DNA of 64,000 nt from CAWUFC02 sp963921335 (GTDB lineage Bacteria; Pseudomonadota; Gammaproteobacteria; Pseudomonadales; Halieaceae), in the NCBI GenBank assembly GCA_963921335.3, contig CAWUFC020000002.1, positions 1,240,001-1,304,000 on the forward strand, given 5' to 3'. Under the pieces are notes generated by a model. It was not told where the DNA came from. It saw nothing but the letters and a program-made list of their open reading frames with translations, and did not search any database. A program made the position numbers and the translations under genes. Shown piece after piece: positions 46,915 to 57,337 of the stretch. The stretch's first letter is position 1, and every line of letters begins with the position of its first letter.

Positions 46915-49142
46915 GTGATCCAGGCGCTGCTTAAGAAAAAGTGGACCATTGTCACGGGCCTGGCCATCACCGGCCTGGTTATGCTGATGCAGCTGAGTCG
47001 ACAGCCTGAAATTGAAAAGTTCCGCGACCGGCTCGATCACATTCTCTATGACGTGCGAATGCAGCTAACGCTCCCAGACGAACCCGACATTTCTGAAAAG
47101 ATCGTTGTGGTGGACCTGGACGAGAAGTCCCTCATGGAACAGGGGCAATGGCCCTGGTCGCGCAAAAAAAAATAGCACTGCTGGTCGAAGAGTTGGCCAA
47201 AGCGGGCGTAAAAGTAGCGGCCTTTGACGTGGTATTCGCCGAGCCTGAGTCCAATAGCGCTAGCGAGTTGGCCAATGATCTGGCTATACGCGGTTTACTC
47301 CAAGACGATCAGAAAGCTTTCCTGGATAGCTTGCAGGAAGACGTCAGTAACGACAAATACCTGGCCGGGTTTCGGCGCAAAACCAAGGTCATCCTCGGTT
47401 ATGTCTTCCACGGAGAAGACGATATCGAGGTGGGCAAGTTAGGCTTTCCTGTCACACAGATTCGCGGCGAGACCGCAGAACGCATGACGGTGATTACGCG
47501 GCAAGGCTATTCCGCCGCACTGCGCGTACTGCAACGCAAGGCGAAGGATGGCGGCTTTATCAACGTCGTACCTGATTCAGACGGATTGATCCGACGCACG
47601 CCACTGCTCATCCGGCATGACAATGGGCTGTATCCCTCGATCTCGCTGGCAGCTGCAATGCACTTCGCGGATATCCGTCGCATCAAGCCGGTTTACCAGG
47701 AAATTGGCAATCTCATCACCATTGATCACATCGAGATGGGAGACTATCGCATTCCCACAGATGGTTTGGGTCGTATGACCATCGGCTATCAGGGCGGCCC
47801 AAAGAGCTACCGGTATGTATCTGCAACAGACGTAATGAATGGGCAGTATCGAGAAGGAGGGCTTGAAGAGACCCTGGTACTCATAGGTACAACTGTACTG
47901 GGGTTGTCTGACGTACGCGCCATGCCTCTGAGCCAGTCTTATCCTGGTGTCGAAGTACACGCTTCGGTGATTGATTCGATTCTGCGCAATCACATGCCCT
48001 TTAAGCCCGCGTGGGAAGTGGGCGTACTCATGGTCGGATTGCTCAGTGTCGGCGTGGTGCTGAGCTTTGCGCTGCCTTTTCTTAAACCCGGCTGGTTATT
48101 GCTGGTAGGCACAGTTGCCCTGTCGGGAATCATTGGCAGCAATCTCTATGCCTGGCAGGTTTACCAGTTTGATCTGACTATGATCTCGCCCCTGGCTCTA
48201 CTCATCGCACTGATGTCCTGGAACCTCATAAGCACCCTGGTAGCAGAAAACAGCCAGCGACGAGCCATTACTTCTATGTTTGGCCAATATGTACCCAGCG
48301 ACCACGTCGAGGCCATGCTCAACGACCCTGCCGGCTACAGTATGGAGGGCGAAAGCAAAGAAATGTCGGTGATGTTCGCAGACATTAGGGGCTTCACCAA
48401 CATGTCTGAGAAACTCACTGCCGGCGAGCTGAAGATGGTACTGAATCGTTTCTTCACCCCCATTACCCGGGTGATCTTTGAGAACCAGGGCACCATCGAC
48501 AAATACGTCGGTGATATGGTGATGGCTTTTTGGGGCGCGCCTCTGGATGACCCCAAGCACCAGCTGCATGCTATTCGCGCCGGCTTCGCCATGCACGAAG
48601 AAATCCGCAAGCTAAAGATAGAATTCGCCGAAGAGGGGCTACCCGAGATTGATATGGGCATTGGCATCAATACCGGCCCCATGAACGTGGGAGACATGGG
48701 TTCCACCTATCGTCGTGCTTATACAGTGCTGGGGGACTCGGTGAACCTGGGCTCACGGGTCGAGAGTCTGACCAAGTTCTACGGCAGCCTCTACCTGGTG
48801 ACAGAGAACACCAAAAACGGCATTGACGAGTACGTGTTTCGCAGTGCTGACAATATCCGGGTAAAGGGCAAACTCGAACCCGTGAAAATCTTTGAGCCCG
48901 TTTGCGCCAGGGAAGATGCCAACCAGGAAGTACTAGCTGCGCTGGCTCGTTATCACGCCGCACTCGAACTTTATACTCAACAGCAGTGGGACGCCGCCGA
49001 GGCAGAATTCACGGCCATGCAATCAGAGCCGGCGCACCAGAACACCACGTTACTCGACATCTATCTCGAACGTATCGAGGAACTGCGTGAGCAAGACCTT
49101 GGGGAGAATTGGGACGGGGTCTACACCCATACCAGCAAATAA
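46915..49142 (+). pseudogene. CHASE2-domain adenylate cyclase, frameshifted in an A9 tract
   Basis: Membrane signalling enzyme: CHASE2 sensor outside the membrane, three membrane helices (~48000-48240) and a class III nucleotide cyclase domain inside. It starts at GTG 46915, two bases after the adaptor stop. The frame breaks in A9 at 47164-47172: GQWPWSRKK in one frame, then IALLVEELAKAGVKVAAFDVVFAEP in another. Cyclase residues: both metal Asp (FADIRGF, GDMVMAFWG), the adenine-type Lys in IDKYVGD and Asp in LGDSVN, and the Asn/Arg pair in NLGSRVES. All catalytic residues are present, so cAMP synthesis is expected if the frame is intact. Its operon position suggests control linked to adhesin export or sensing. 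Confidence 0.87.
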
Positions 49143-50311
49143 TGGCGACCATACTACTGGGCAATGAGATGGGTGAAGGGCTGGGTCACGCCAAGCCGCT
49201 TCGCACGCTCGCGGATGCTCTGCACCAGCGTGGTCACAAAATCATTTTGGCCATACCCGACGTCGCCACAGCGGCTCCCAGCCTGCAAAATACGCCCTAC
49301 CCGGTAATTGCCGCGCCAAGAGTACTGCGCAACGTCATGCCGGGCAAAACCACCTACTCCTACGCGGACTTGCTGGTAAGCCGAGGCTTCGGCGACACCC
49401 ATATTCTGTCGGCAATGACCGGGGCCTGGCAGTAAATTATCGAACTCTGCAGTGCAGACATGGTCATCTCCGATTATGCACCCTTCCTCAGCCTCACCTG
49501 TCAGCAAAGACTACCCAATTTGATGATCGGCACTGGCTTCTGTACCCCTCCGGCACACCTGGATGAATATCCTCGACTGCAGAACAACACCCAGCCCTAC
49601 CTGCGCGAACGTCAGGTCATCAACACGGTGAACGCGTTGTTGCACAGCAAGGGCTGGCCCGAACTGACGAGGCTGCCCGCCCTGCAGCCTCAGGAAGACA
49701 GCCACGCCATTGTGATTCCACCTCTCGACCCATACCACCAATTTCGCGAAGAGCCTGCCATCGGCCCTCTATTTAACGCCCCGAACATCCTGCCGCGCAA
49801 TGCTCAACAAAGTGGTTTGTTCGCCTACCTGTCAGGTGCCCGGGGTGGTATCAAGGAAGCACTGCTATTTCTGGCGGGCCAGGGTGTGAGGGTTGAGACC
49901 TATCTACGCGACTGCAGTGAAGAAACTCATCAACAGCTCCTAAAAGCCGGAGTACACGCCCGCCGCCAGCCGATCAACCTGGCGGAGGCTCTGCAACGCG
50001 CAAGGGTGTACATGCATCACGGCAATACCTGGTCTACCCACGAAGCGCTGGCCATGGGCGTACCGCAAGTGGTGATGCCCATCGATATGGAGAAACAGCA
50101 CAACGCAGCGGCACTGAAGCATATGGGTGTCAGCCTTATGCTGACCAGCGGCGGCACCTATCGAGAGATGGGACAAGCGGTGATGGACCATGTCGCAGAC
50201 AATACGGTCGCAGAAAAGGCCCTGCAAAGGGCCCATACCATCCACGATCGCATCTGGCAAAACTCTACCCATCGGGTACTGGAACGGGTAGAAATACGTC
50301 TAAAAAGCTAG
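49142..50311 (+). pseudogene. GT1-type glycosyltransferase with in-frame TAA
   Basis: UDP-glycosyltransferase-like protein of the GT1/MGT group, 389 codons. N-terminal MATILLGNEMGEGLGHAKPL is the acceptor-domain start with the Gly-x-Gly-His loop. The C-terminal donor motif reads MHHGNTWSTHEALAMGVPQV and MPIDMEKQHNA. The ATG at 49142 overlaps the cyclase stop by one base (TAATG). A TAA at 49433-49435 interrupts it (GAWQ-stop-IIELCSADMVISD), but the frame stays coding; CAA-to-TAA would account for it. Acceptor unknown; position in the operon suggests glycosylation of a surface component, possibly the adhesin. Confidence 0.85.
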
Positions 50312-50366
50312 CGCATCACGGCTTTTTTTGCCGTACTATGGCCTGATACCGCGCAACTAAGCCTAC

Positions 50367-51188
50367 ATGACCGAACTTCTCCATACTCTTCGAAGATTCT
50401 TGCCCGTGCGCGAAAGGCGCAAGGCACTTCGCAACCGGCTGGTTAAGTCGCCGGAACGGCGACGCAGTCTGCTGGAGTACGGTTGCAGCCTGGAGGGAGA
50501 CGTGGGCACCGCGCCCAGTGGTATTCGCTTTGATATTTCTGATCACGCCAAGGTTGCCGCCCATGTCGGCGAGGTCCTTGTCGATGAGGTCTACAACTTT
50601 GCCTGCCCCGGGCGCACCGTACTGGTTGATATTGGCATGAACCGCGGGCTGGCCTCGCTCTACTTTGCCAATAAAGAGACCGTGCAGCGCGTCTACGCGT
50701 TCGAACCCTTCGCGCCTACGCTAGCCCTGGCCCGCAAGAACCTTGCCCTGAATCCAGGACTGGCCGAGAAAATTGAGGCTTTCGAATTCGGACTGGGCAA
50801 TGAAGATAAGGAACTGAGCATTCCATATGCAGAGAATGTCTCGGATCTTATGAGCACCACCCATGCGCCACCCGATAAACATAACCTCCGCGAGGTGACA
50901 GTGCAGGTGCGTGACGCCGCCACAATTCTGGGTCCAATCTTCCAGCGCCATAGGGAAGAGCGCATTATCGTCAAATGCGATTGCGAAGGTGCCGAGTTCG
51001 ATATTATGGAACGTCTGCACGAGCATCAGCTGGTCGAGCATATCGACGGTTTACTCATGGAGTACCACTTTGAGGAACCCCACCGCCTGGTGGAGATTCT
51101 CACAGGTGCAAGCTTTGCGGTGCACTACAAAGCCGACAAAAGCAAAAAGACCATTGTGGGGCTGCTGTACGCTATCAAAACCGCTTGA
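50367..51188 (+). CDS. FkbM-family methyltransferase
   Basis: SAM-dependent methyltransferase, 273 residues, of the FkbM group that O-methylates sugars and other hydroxyls. Seen: TVLVDIGMNRGLASLYFA (SAM motif I), VYAFEPFAPTLALARKNLALN (motif II region) and IVKCDCEGAEFDIM, the family's central signature. It follows the glycosyltransferase by 55 bases on the same strand. It could modify the same glycan. Intact. Confidence 0.87.
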   Translation: MTELLHTLRRFLPVRERRKALRNRLVKSPERRRSLLEYGCSLEGDVGTAPSGIRFDISDHAKVAAHVGEVLVDEVYNFACPGRTVLVDIGMNRGLASLYFANKETVQRVYAFEPFAPTLALARKNLALNPGLAEKIEAFEFGLGNEDKELSIPYAENVSDLMSTTHAPPDKHNLREVTVQVRDAATILGPIFQRHREERIIVKCDCEGAEFDIMERLHEHQLVEHIDGLLMEYHFEEPHRLVEILTGASFAVHYKADKSKKTIVGLLYAIKTA

Positions 51189-51335
51189 ATGGCGCATTTA
51201 TCCTCATATTTTCCTTTAAATAAGTGATATTCACCATTATTGGGCATTATTGCCGCAATATTCGCGACTTATCACTCCACCAGCTCCACTATACTGTGCA
51301 TCCTCTTGAATAAAGACAGATTGGGATCAATCGCC

Positions 51336-53009
51336 ATGGCTACCTTTGACCACAGCAAATACCCGGCCTTTCCGCCGGTAAAAATGACCTCGCGCCGCTG
51401 GCCCGATGCGGTGCTGGATAAAGCACCCACGTGGTGTAGCGTCGACCTGCGCGATGGCAACCAGGCCCTGATTGAACCCATGACCACCGCCCAGAAGAGC
51501 CGCCTCTACGATCAATTGATCGAGGTGGGCTTTAAAGAGATCGAAGTGGGCTTCCCCTCTGCCTCCAGCCACGACTATGAATTTGTACGCGACCTGATCG
51601 ATAACAACCGCGTGCCGGATGATGTGACCCTGCAGGTATTGACCCAGGCTCGCCCCGAACTGATCGAGAAGACCTTTGAGGCCCTCAAGGGCGCCCGCCG
51701 TGCGGTACTGCACGTTTACAACTCTACCTCTACCGTGCAACGCGACAAGGTCTTCGGCCTCGACCGCGATGGCATCACCAAAATCGCCGTGGAAGGCGCG
51801 CAAATGGTGAAAGACTACGCCGCGAAATACCCCGAGACCGAGTGGGTGTTTGAATACTCTCCCGAGAGCTTTACCGGCACCGAGATGGACTACGCCGTCG
51901 AAGTCTGTAATGCGGTGATCGATGTGTGGCAACCCACCCCCGACAACAAGTGCATCATGAACCTGCCGGCTACGGTGGAAATGAGCACCCCCAACGTATA
52001 CGCCGACCAGATCGAGTATTTCTGCGATCGCATAAATCGCCGTGATTCGATTCTGGTATCCACCCACACCCACAACGACCGCGGCTGTGCCGTAGCAGCG
52101 GCTGAACTCGGCGTGATGGCCGGCGCAGACCGGGTGGAAGGCACACTGATGGGTAACGGTGAGCGCACGGGCAACATGGACATCCTCACCATGGCGATGA
52201 ACCTGTACAGCCAGGGCGTGGACCCGAAGCTCGACTTTGGCAACATGGATCAGATTATTCAGACCTATAAGGACTGTACCCAGATGCCCTTACACCCGCG
52301 ACATCCCTACGCAGGTGAATTGGTGTTCACGGCATTTTCCGGCTCCCACCAGGACGCCATCAAGAAATGCCTCGACAAGCGCGATGATGCCCAGCCCTGG
52401 GAGGTGGCTTACCTGCCCATCGACCCAGCGGACATCGGCCGTTCTTACCAGGAAGTGGTGCGCATCAACAGCCAGTCTGGCAAAGGCGGTGTCGCCTATG
52501 TGCTGGACAGGGATTACGGCCTGCAACTGCCACGCTGGCTGCAGATTGATTTTTCCGGCGCCGTACAACGGCACGCCGAAAAAACCGAATCTGAAGTGGC
52601 GCCGGATGCCATCTGGGACTTGTTCCAGGCCACTTATTTCTCCGAGGCCGGCCCCTGGACCCTGGGTAACTACCAGGTCAACCGTGAGGACGGTGTCGAT
52701 AAACTGCAAGCTGACCTGATCAAGGATGGGATTACCCATACCCTCAGTGGCAGTGGCTCCGGCGTGGTGGAATCCTTCGTTAACGCCATGGAACTGTTCG
52801 TCGGTAAGCAGATTGTGCTGGTGGAATACTCTGAACACGCGCTGAGCCACAGCGCCGATGCAGAGGCCATCTGTTACATCCAGCTGAACATTGAGGGCCA
52901 GCGTGTCTGCGGCGTGGGCCGCAGCGCCGACATTATTCAGGCCTCACTGGATGGCATTCTGGGCGCGATTAACGTTGCAGCCCGCGAGGAAGCCGAGCGC
53001 GCCGCCTGA
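51336..53009 (+). CDS. leuA: 2-isopropylmalate synthase
   Basis: First committed step of leucine synthesis: condenses acetyl-CoA with 2-ketoisovalerate. 557 residues, the size of the LeuA type found in pseudomonads. Catalytic-barrel motifs: WCSVDLRDGNQALIEPM, the metal-binding HTHNDRGC, and RVEGTLMGNGERTGNMD. The C-terminal leucine-sensing domain follows from about residue 425. The start is ATG 51336 with TTGGGA nine bases upstream; the frame is open upstream without a ribosome site. TATACT at 51290-51295 is a possible -10 box with a weak -35. No leader peptide rich in Leu codons is seen. Ends five bases from the convergent porin gene. Confidence 0.95.
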   Translation: MATFDHSKYPAFPPVKMTSRRWPDAVLDKAPTWCSVDLRDGNQALIEPMTTAQKSRLYDQLIEVGFKEIEVGFPSASSHDYEFVRDLIDNNRVPDDVTLQVLTQARPELIEKTFEALKGARRAVLHVYNSTSTVQRDKVFGLDRDGITKIAVEGAQMVKDYAAKYPETEWVFEYSPESFTGTEMDYAVEVCNAVIDVWQPTPDNKCIMNLPATVEMSTPNVYADQIEYFCDRINRRDSILVSTHTHNDRGCAVAAAELGVMAGADRVEGTLMGNGERTGNMDILTMAMNLYSQGVDPKLDFGNMDQIIQTYKDCTQMPLHPRHPYAGELVFTAFSGSHQDAIKKCLDKRDDAQPWEVAYLPIDPADIGRSYQEVVRINSQSGKGGVAYVLDRDYGLQLPRWLQIDFSGAVQRHAEKTESEVAPDAIWDLFQATYFSEAGPWTLGNYQVNREDGVDKLQADLIKDGITHTLSGSGSGVVESFVNAMELFVGKQIVLVEYSEHALSHSADAEAICYIQLNIEGQRVCGVGRSADIIQASLDGILGAINVAAREEAERAA

Positions 53010-53014
53010 TCCCA

Positions 53015-54280
53015 TTACAGGATATAACGTAGTCTGAAACCCGGAATCGCGGTGATGCCTGCATTGCCGCGAGCCCGTCGCAGCACCTGCAGATCCGGCG
53101 TAATATCCAGACGATGGGTCATCTGCAGGCGCCAGTAGACCTCAAACCCATATTCATCACGCAGACTTTTGTCGCCGGGACGGGCGTAGATCAATCCCAA
53201 GCCCAGTTCGTCATTGGGCCAGCCCCAGGGATTGGTCCATACGATCCCGGCATTGGCAGATGACTTGATTTCCCGCGCGACGCGGCCGTTAAAACTGTGG
53301 CGGAGTTGGGCAAACAGTGCATAGTCACCCACAAAGTCCCTGTGTGCACTGGCAACTACACCCCAGCCACTGGACTGTGTCTCTTTGCCTTGATCATCGA
53401 ACTCGTCGCTGGAGTCCATATATCCCACCGCCAGTTTGTAACGGCCTTCAGTATTGGTACCCACATCACGTGTGATAGCGACCTCTGCGGTATACAGGTA
53501 GCGACCATCGACAAAACTCTTACCATCAATTTTTTCCTGGTCGCCTTTGGCGTCCTGAAAGCCAATAGCGACGTAACCGAGAGGCGTCGCTTTTCGAACA
53601 AGTGCGCCAAGGCCGCGTGGCCGGTCAGACCAGGGTAAGCCAACATTATTGGACAGCACCGCGTTCATGAATCCCTCACGGTCATCCGCGGTATAGCGGT
53701 TGTTGCCCCACAGGTTTGTTGCGTATAGCTGGCCCACACGATAAGTAACACCCGGCGTATCGAAGGACTGCTCCCACCACAAGGCTGACGGTGAAACAAA
53801 GGATTTGCCGGGATCGGTGCCGGAACTGAGAGTGCTGGTAAGCAGACCCTGTGCGCGGGAGAATTTTTCGTTAGGATCATCCGACAGGGTTTGCTGCCAA
53901 AGTCCCCAGAAAAACAGCTTCGAGCTGACTTCCTCACCCTCGCCCAGACGCCACTGCAAGTAGAGGCTCATTTCATTATCGAGGTAATCGTCAGGGGTTT
54001 TGGAGCTACCTTGCCACAGGGGGGCGTTCACAAAGGCATAGTCAAAGCCATGCTCATCGGCCATGCGCCGCTCCCACTCCGCCAGCCTGGGCAGAGCGAT
54101 ATCACTGTCAAAATGGGAGTGATCAACCGGAAAAAGCTTGTCGGTCAGGGCCAGGAATCGGCCCTCGGGTAACTCCGCGGCGGCTGCCTCCATCGCCTCC
54201 TGACTATTACCCGTAGGCGCTTCTTCCTCTGCTACTGCCGGCAGCCCGAAAGTCAGACAAACCAGCAACCAGAAACGCAA
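53015..54280 (-). CDS. OprB-like carbohydrate-selective porin
   Basis: Outer-membrane beta-barrel of the OprB family, about 421 residues. The signal peptide is LRFWLLVCLTFGLPAVAEE. The start is TTG 54280: GAGGAG lies six bases upstream inside the last codons of the MFS gene, and any upstream frame would read through that gene without signal-like features. The mature part has the family style: WEQSFDTPGVTYRVGQL, LGYVAIGFQDA, NPWGWPNDELGLGLIYARPG and a closing GFRLRYIL strand. Last gene of the leftward cluster, four bases after the MFS stop, so it could provide outer-membrane entry for the cluster's substrate. Confidence 0.8.
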   Translation of the reverse strand: MRFWLLVCLTFGLPAVAEEEAPTGNSQEAMEAAAAELPEGRFLALTDKLFPVDHSHFDSDIALPRLAEWERRMADEHGFDYAFVNAPLWQGSSKTPDDYLDNEMSLYLQWRLGEGEEVSSKLFFWGLWQQTLSDDPNEKFSRAQGLLTSTLSSGTDPGKSFVSPSALWWEQSFDTPGVTYRVGQLYATNLWGNNRYTADDREGFMNAVLSNNVGLPWSDRPRGLGALVRKATPLGYVAIGFQDAKGDQEKIDGKSFVDGRYLYTAEVAITRDVGTNTEGRYKLAVGYMDSSDEFDDQGKETQSSGWGVVASAHRDFVGDYALFAQLRHSFNGRVAREIKSSANAGIVWTNPWGWPNDELGLGLIYARPGDKSLRDEYGFEVYWRLQMTHRLDITPDLQVLRRARGNAGITAIPGFRLRYIL

Positions 54281-54284
54281 ATGT

Positions 54285-55898
54285 TTACTCCTCGAGCTTA
54301 CTGGGCGGCAATAACAAGGCCAACAACATGCACAGTACCAGCACCAGCTCAGTGACAAAAAGAGCCTGACGAACGCCAGCCTCGGCGGCGTCATTGACGA
54401 TACTGCCATATTGATCACGAGTTGCAACGGGCAACTTGGCTACCCATGCCTGTTCTTCTTCTGGCGTAATCGACTGGAAGGTATCTTCAAGCTCAATCAC
54501 AATGATCGAAGCTTCACGCTCATTAAGATCAAGGCCTTCTACGTCCTCGAAAGATGTCACCATGCTGCTATAAACGGTACCAAACAAGATTGCTCCCGCA
54601 AGTGCTACTGCAAAACCCTGACCGATCACTTCTTTGAGTGTTTCAGATAAACCCGACGCTGCCCCACTCTGCTCAGGCGGCACGGCCATCATTGTCACAC
54701 TGGTACCCTGGGCCATCACCAGGCCAGCGCCCAGACCGGCGATCAACATGCCGACGAGCAGATCGCCCGGTGACATCGTCATACTGACATCGGCACTGAT
54801 CAGAGCAATACCACCCAACATCACCAGCGCGCCGGCAATCACAATCCATTTGGGCGCAACGCACCTTCCCAGTGAAGGGGTGCCGAAAGAAACCACCGCC
54901 AGCGCCGCCGAAAACGGCAGAGTTGCCAACGCGGTTTGCAAGGGGTCCAGCCTGACCCCGGCTTGCATAAATACCGACACCGCAAACAGCATGGCGGCAT
55001 TGACCAGGAAAAACAGCGCAGCAATCGTCATGCCCACCGTAAAAGGTAAATTTTTAAGAAGGCTGGCGTCCAGCAGTGGCGGCTGCCCTGCTGCCTTTAG
55101 CCTCTGGCCACGGCGCACAAACACATAGAACAAGGCGAAACTCAGCAGGTAGAGATAGGCCACGATGGACAGGCCAAAGGTTGGTAGCGCCATATCACCT
55201 ACCAGAAACGGTCGCTTCTCCAACAGCCAGCCATACTGTCCGGCCATGGTGGTGGTCACCAGGAACAGGCCAAAGCTGGCTACCGACAGAATGACACTGG
55301 GAATATCGATAGCGATGCTGTCGTCTTTATAGGTCTCCGGCATCTTCAGGGTGATGAGCAGGGTCACGATCCCCATGATCGGCGACATGGCTAGCGCAAT
55401 CCGCCAGTCACTGATATTAGCCAGCCAGCCCACAAGCACCGGCGCGACTGCAGCCACCGCCGACAACACCGCCCCATAAATGCCATACGCCAGCGCGCGC
55501 TGCGGGCCCTGGTAGAAATACATGATGAGCGCAATCGAATTGGGAATGATCAACACCATGCCTGCCGGCCAGATCACGCCCCAACCAATAGTAAAGACTG
55601 CAGTGCTTGGCGCCAGGACCACGACGGCTAGACCCAGGGTGTAAAGAATCACCCCAGTAAGGAACACCTTCTTCTTGCCCAGCTTGTCACCCAGGCGACC
55701 CGCGGTCACCATCAGCGAACCGGCAATTAGCTAGGCCGCCACAATCACCAACTGCAGAGTCGCCACCGTGGTGCCAAGATCGGTGACAATGGAACTGATT
55801 AGCACATTCACCCCGAATGAGGTGATGTACATCATCACCATGGAACTGGCGATGGCGATCAGCGGCAGCCAGCTGGATTTGTGCTGCTCAGTGCTCAT
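54285..55898 (-). pseudogene. MFS drug/solute transporter (14-helix type) with in-frame TAG
   Basis: Major facilitator protein of the DHA2 (EmrB/QacA) type, 537 codons. The ATG at 55898 has GGGAG upstream (MSTEQHKSSWLPLIAIAS). A TAG at 55731-55733 on the minus strand breaks it after TLQLVIVAA; the frame continues LIAGSLMVTAGRLGDKLGKKK, the family's loop 2-3 motif, so Gln is likely at the stop. Later helices and the motif C-like region are intact. It follows the decarboxylase by 13 bases and precedes the porin by 4, consistent with uptake or export of the cluster's substrate. Confidence 0.85.
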
Positions 55899-55911
55899 GG
55901 CAGGCTCCCGC

Positions 55912-57300
55912 TCAACCGATATTCTGCAGACGCTCCGGCACAATATCTCGGTGGAACACGTCCTCGAGGGTTTCCGGACGCTTGATCCACTCAGCCTTGT
56001 CACCACTCACCAGCACAGTGCCGGGCCGCGGCAAGGCATTGAAGTTACAGGTGTACACCTCAATGTAAGAACCGGTATTCAGGAACGCGATGGTATCCCC
56101 AGAGGCCATGCTCTCGGGCACGCCGGTCTGCTCGGCGAGGCATTCGTAGTTACAGGTCACACCCGCGATATCTGCCACCGCATCGCGCGGCTCGTCTGCC
56201 TTGTTGGCAAACACATACTGGAACGGACTGGTCAGGTTGAGGCTGCCCACCGACAGGAAACACTCAGAGGTATCCGTTTCAGCCCAAACGCGATCAATCG
56301 TCGCAGTCTCGTGCTTGGTCACATGCACCTTGGTGAGATGAATGCCGGTTTCGTTGTGCAGTGCCCTACCGGGCTCAGCCTCCAGGATCAGGCCTTCGGT
56401 CTTGAGGCCCGCTTCATTCATGGCATCGCGAAAGGCGTTGCATATCACCTCTGCGAAGCGATCCACCGGCGGGGTGGGGTAATCGGTTACCGCCACTCGA
56501 CTTTCAATGTCGTGCTCGGCAGCAAATCCACCGCCAATGGACACAATATGAGGTGACCAGTCATCGCCATACTCATCGGCAATCTGCTTGATCACCTTGA
56601 CCGTGTTGCGTACCAGCGACACCCAGAACTCATCGGTTTTGCTATGGCGGCCGGAATGCGTGTGCACGCCCACCAGATCAAGCCATTCACTTTCCTTGAT
56701 GCGCGGCACCATGGGCAGCAGCTCGGAGTTGGGAATACCGTACTTCACCGTCTGGGTCATGTCCTGGATGGTGCGGTTCGGGAAGAAATCGGAAGACAAA
56801 TCCAGGTCACTGAGGTGGGGCTTCACCCTCAGCAGCACCTGGCACTTCTTGCCAGCGGCCTGAGCCTGCTCGATGCAATAGTCGATCTCTGCCGGGCTAT
56901 CCAGAATCACGTGAATATCGTGATCAATCGCCTTGCGAATGATCTCCGGGCTCTTAATGGAGCCATTCACTGCGATGTCTTCGGTGGGCACACCGCCGCG
57001 CAGGGCAAGCTCCAACTCGCCGGGACCAAAAGTATCGCAACCAATGCCTTCGCGGGTCAGAATCCGGCGCACGGCGGTAATGGGATTGGCTTTGATCGCC
57101 GCCATAATGCGGGCGCACCCCTCGGGCCAGTGCTTGGAAAACGCCGCCTGGTAGTTGCGGGCGTTCTGCACCAGCAATGCCTCGGATACCACAAACAGCG
57201 GCGTACCAAATTTCTCAGCCAGCTCGACGGTATCCATATCTTCGATGAACAAATGCCCATCGCGAATGCTCAGGGGGTAGTGAATCAGGGGATCGCTCAT
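55912..57300 (-). CDS. Fold-III PLP-dependent decarboxylase (LysA/ODC family)
   Basis: Alanine-racemase-fold decarboxylase, 462 residues, of the diaminopimelate/ornithine decarboxylase superfamily; it would remove a carboxyl group from a basic or related amino acid. Seen: the PLP Lys in MAAIKANP, HTHSGRHS, the phosphate-binding SIGGGFA, EAEPGRAL, and near the C-terminus TCNYECLAEQTGVPES and LNTGSYIEV. The catalytic Cys is present but the following acidic residue is Glu and the usual GAY is GSY, so it is not a typical LysA. The ATG is at 57300. Between an SDR gene and the MFS gene in the cluster. Confidence 0.87.
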   Translation of the reverse strand: MSDPLIHYPLSIRDGHLFIEDMDTVELAEKFGTPLFVVSEALLVQNARNYQAAFSKHWPEGCARIMAAIKANPITAVRRILTREGIGCDTFGPGELELALRGGVPTEDIAVNGSIKSPEIIRKAIDHDIHVILDSPAEIDYCIEQAQAAGKKCQVLLRVKPHLSDLDLSSDFFPNRTIQDMTQTVKYGIPNSELLPMVPRIKESEWLDLVGVHTHSGRHSKTDEFWVSLVRNTVKVIKQIADEYGDDWSPHIVSIGGGFAAEHDIESRVAVTDYPTPPVDRFAEVICNAFRDAMNEAGLKTEGLILEAEPGRALHNETGIHLTKVHVTKHETATIDRVWAETDTSECFLSVGSLNLTSPFQYVFANKADEPRDAVADIAGVTCNYECLAEQTGVPESMASGDTIAFLNTGSYIEVYTCNFNALPRPGTVLVSGDKAEWIKRPETLEDVFHRDIVPERLQNIG

Positions 57301-57337
57301 ATCTATATCCTTTAATTAAGTACTTACCACTGCGACA

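Noticed and set aside
50318..50334. ACGGC-T7-GCCGT as a terminator after the glycosyltransferase
   Set aside because: The stem is only five base pairs, the T-run is in the loop, and no T-run follows; it is more likely chance.
51189..51335. Leucine attenuator upstream of leuA
   Set aside because: No short leader frame rich in Leu codons and no terminator/antiterminator hairpins are visible.
43761..55733. Reassignment of TAG/TAA to glutamine
   Set aside because: TAG and TAA also end many intact genes here (e.g. TAG at 50309 and 43923, TAA at 49140), so a wholesale code change is not possible.
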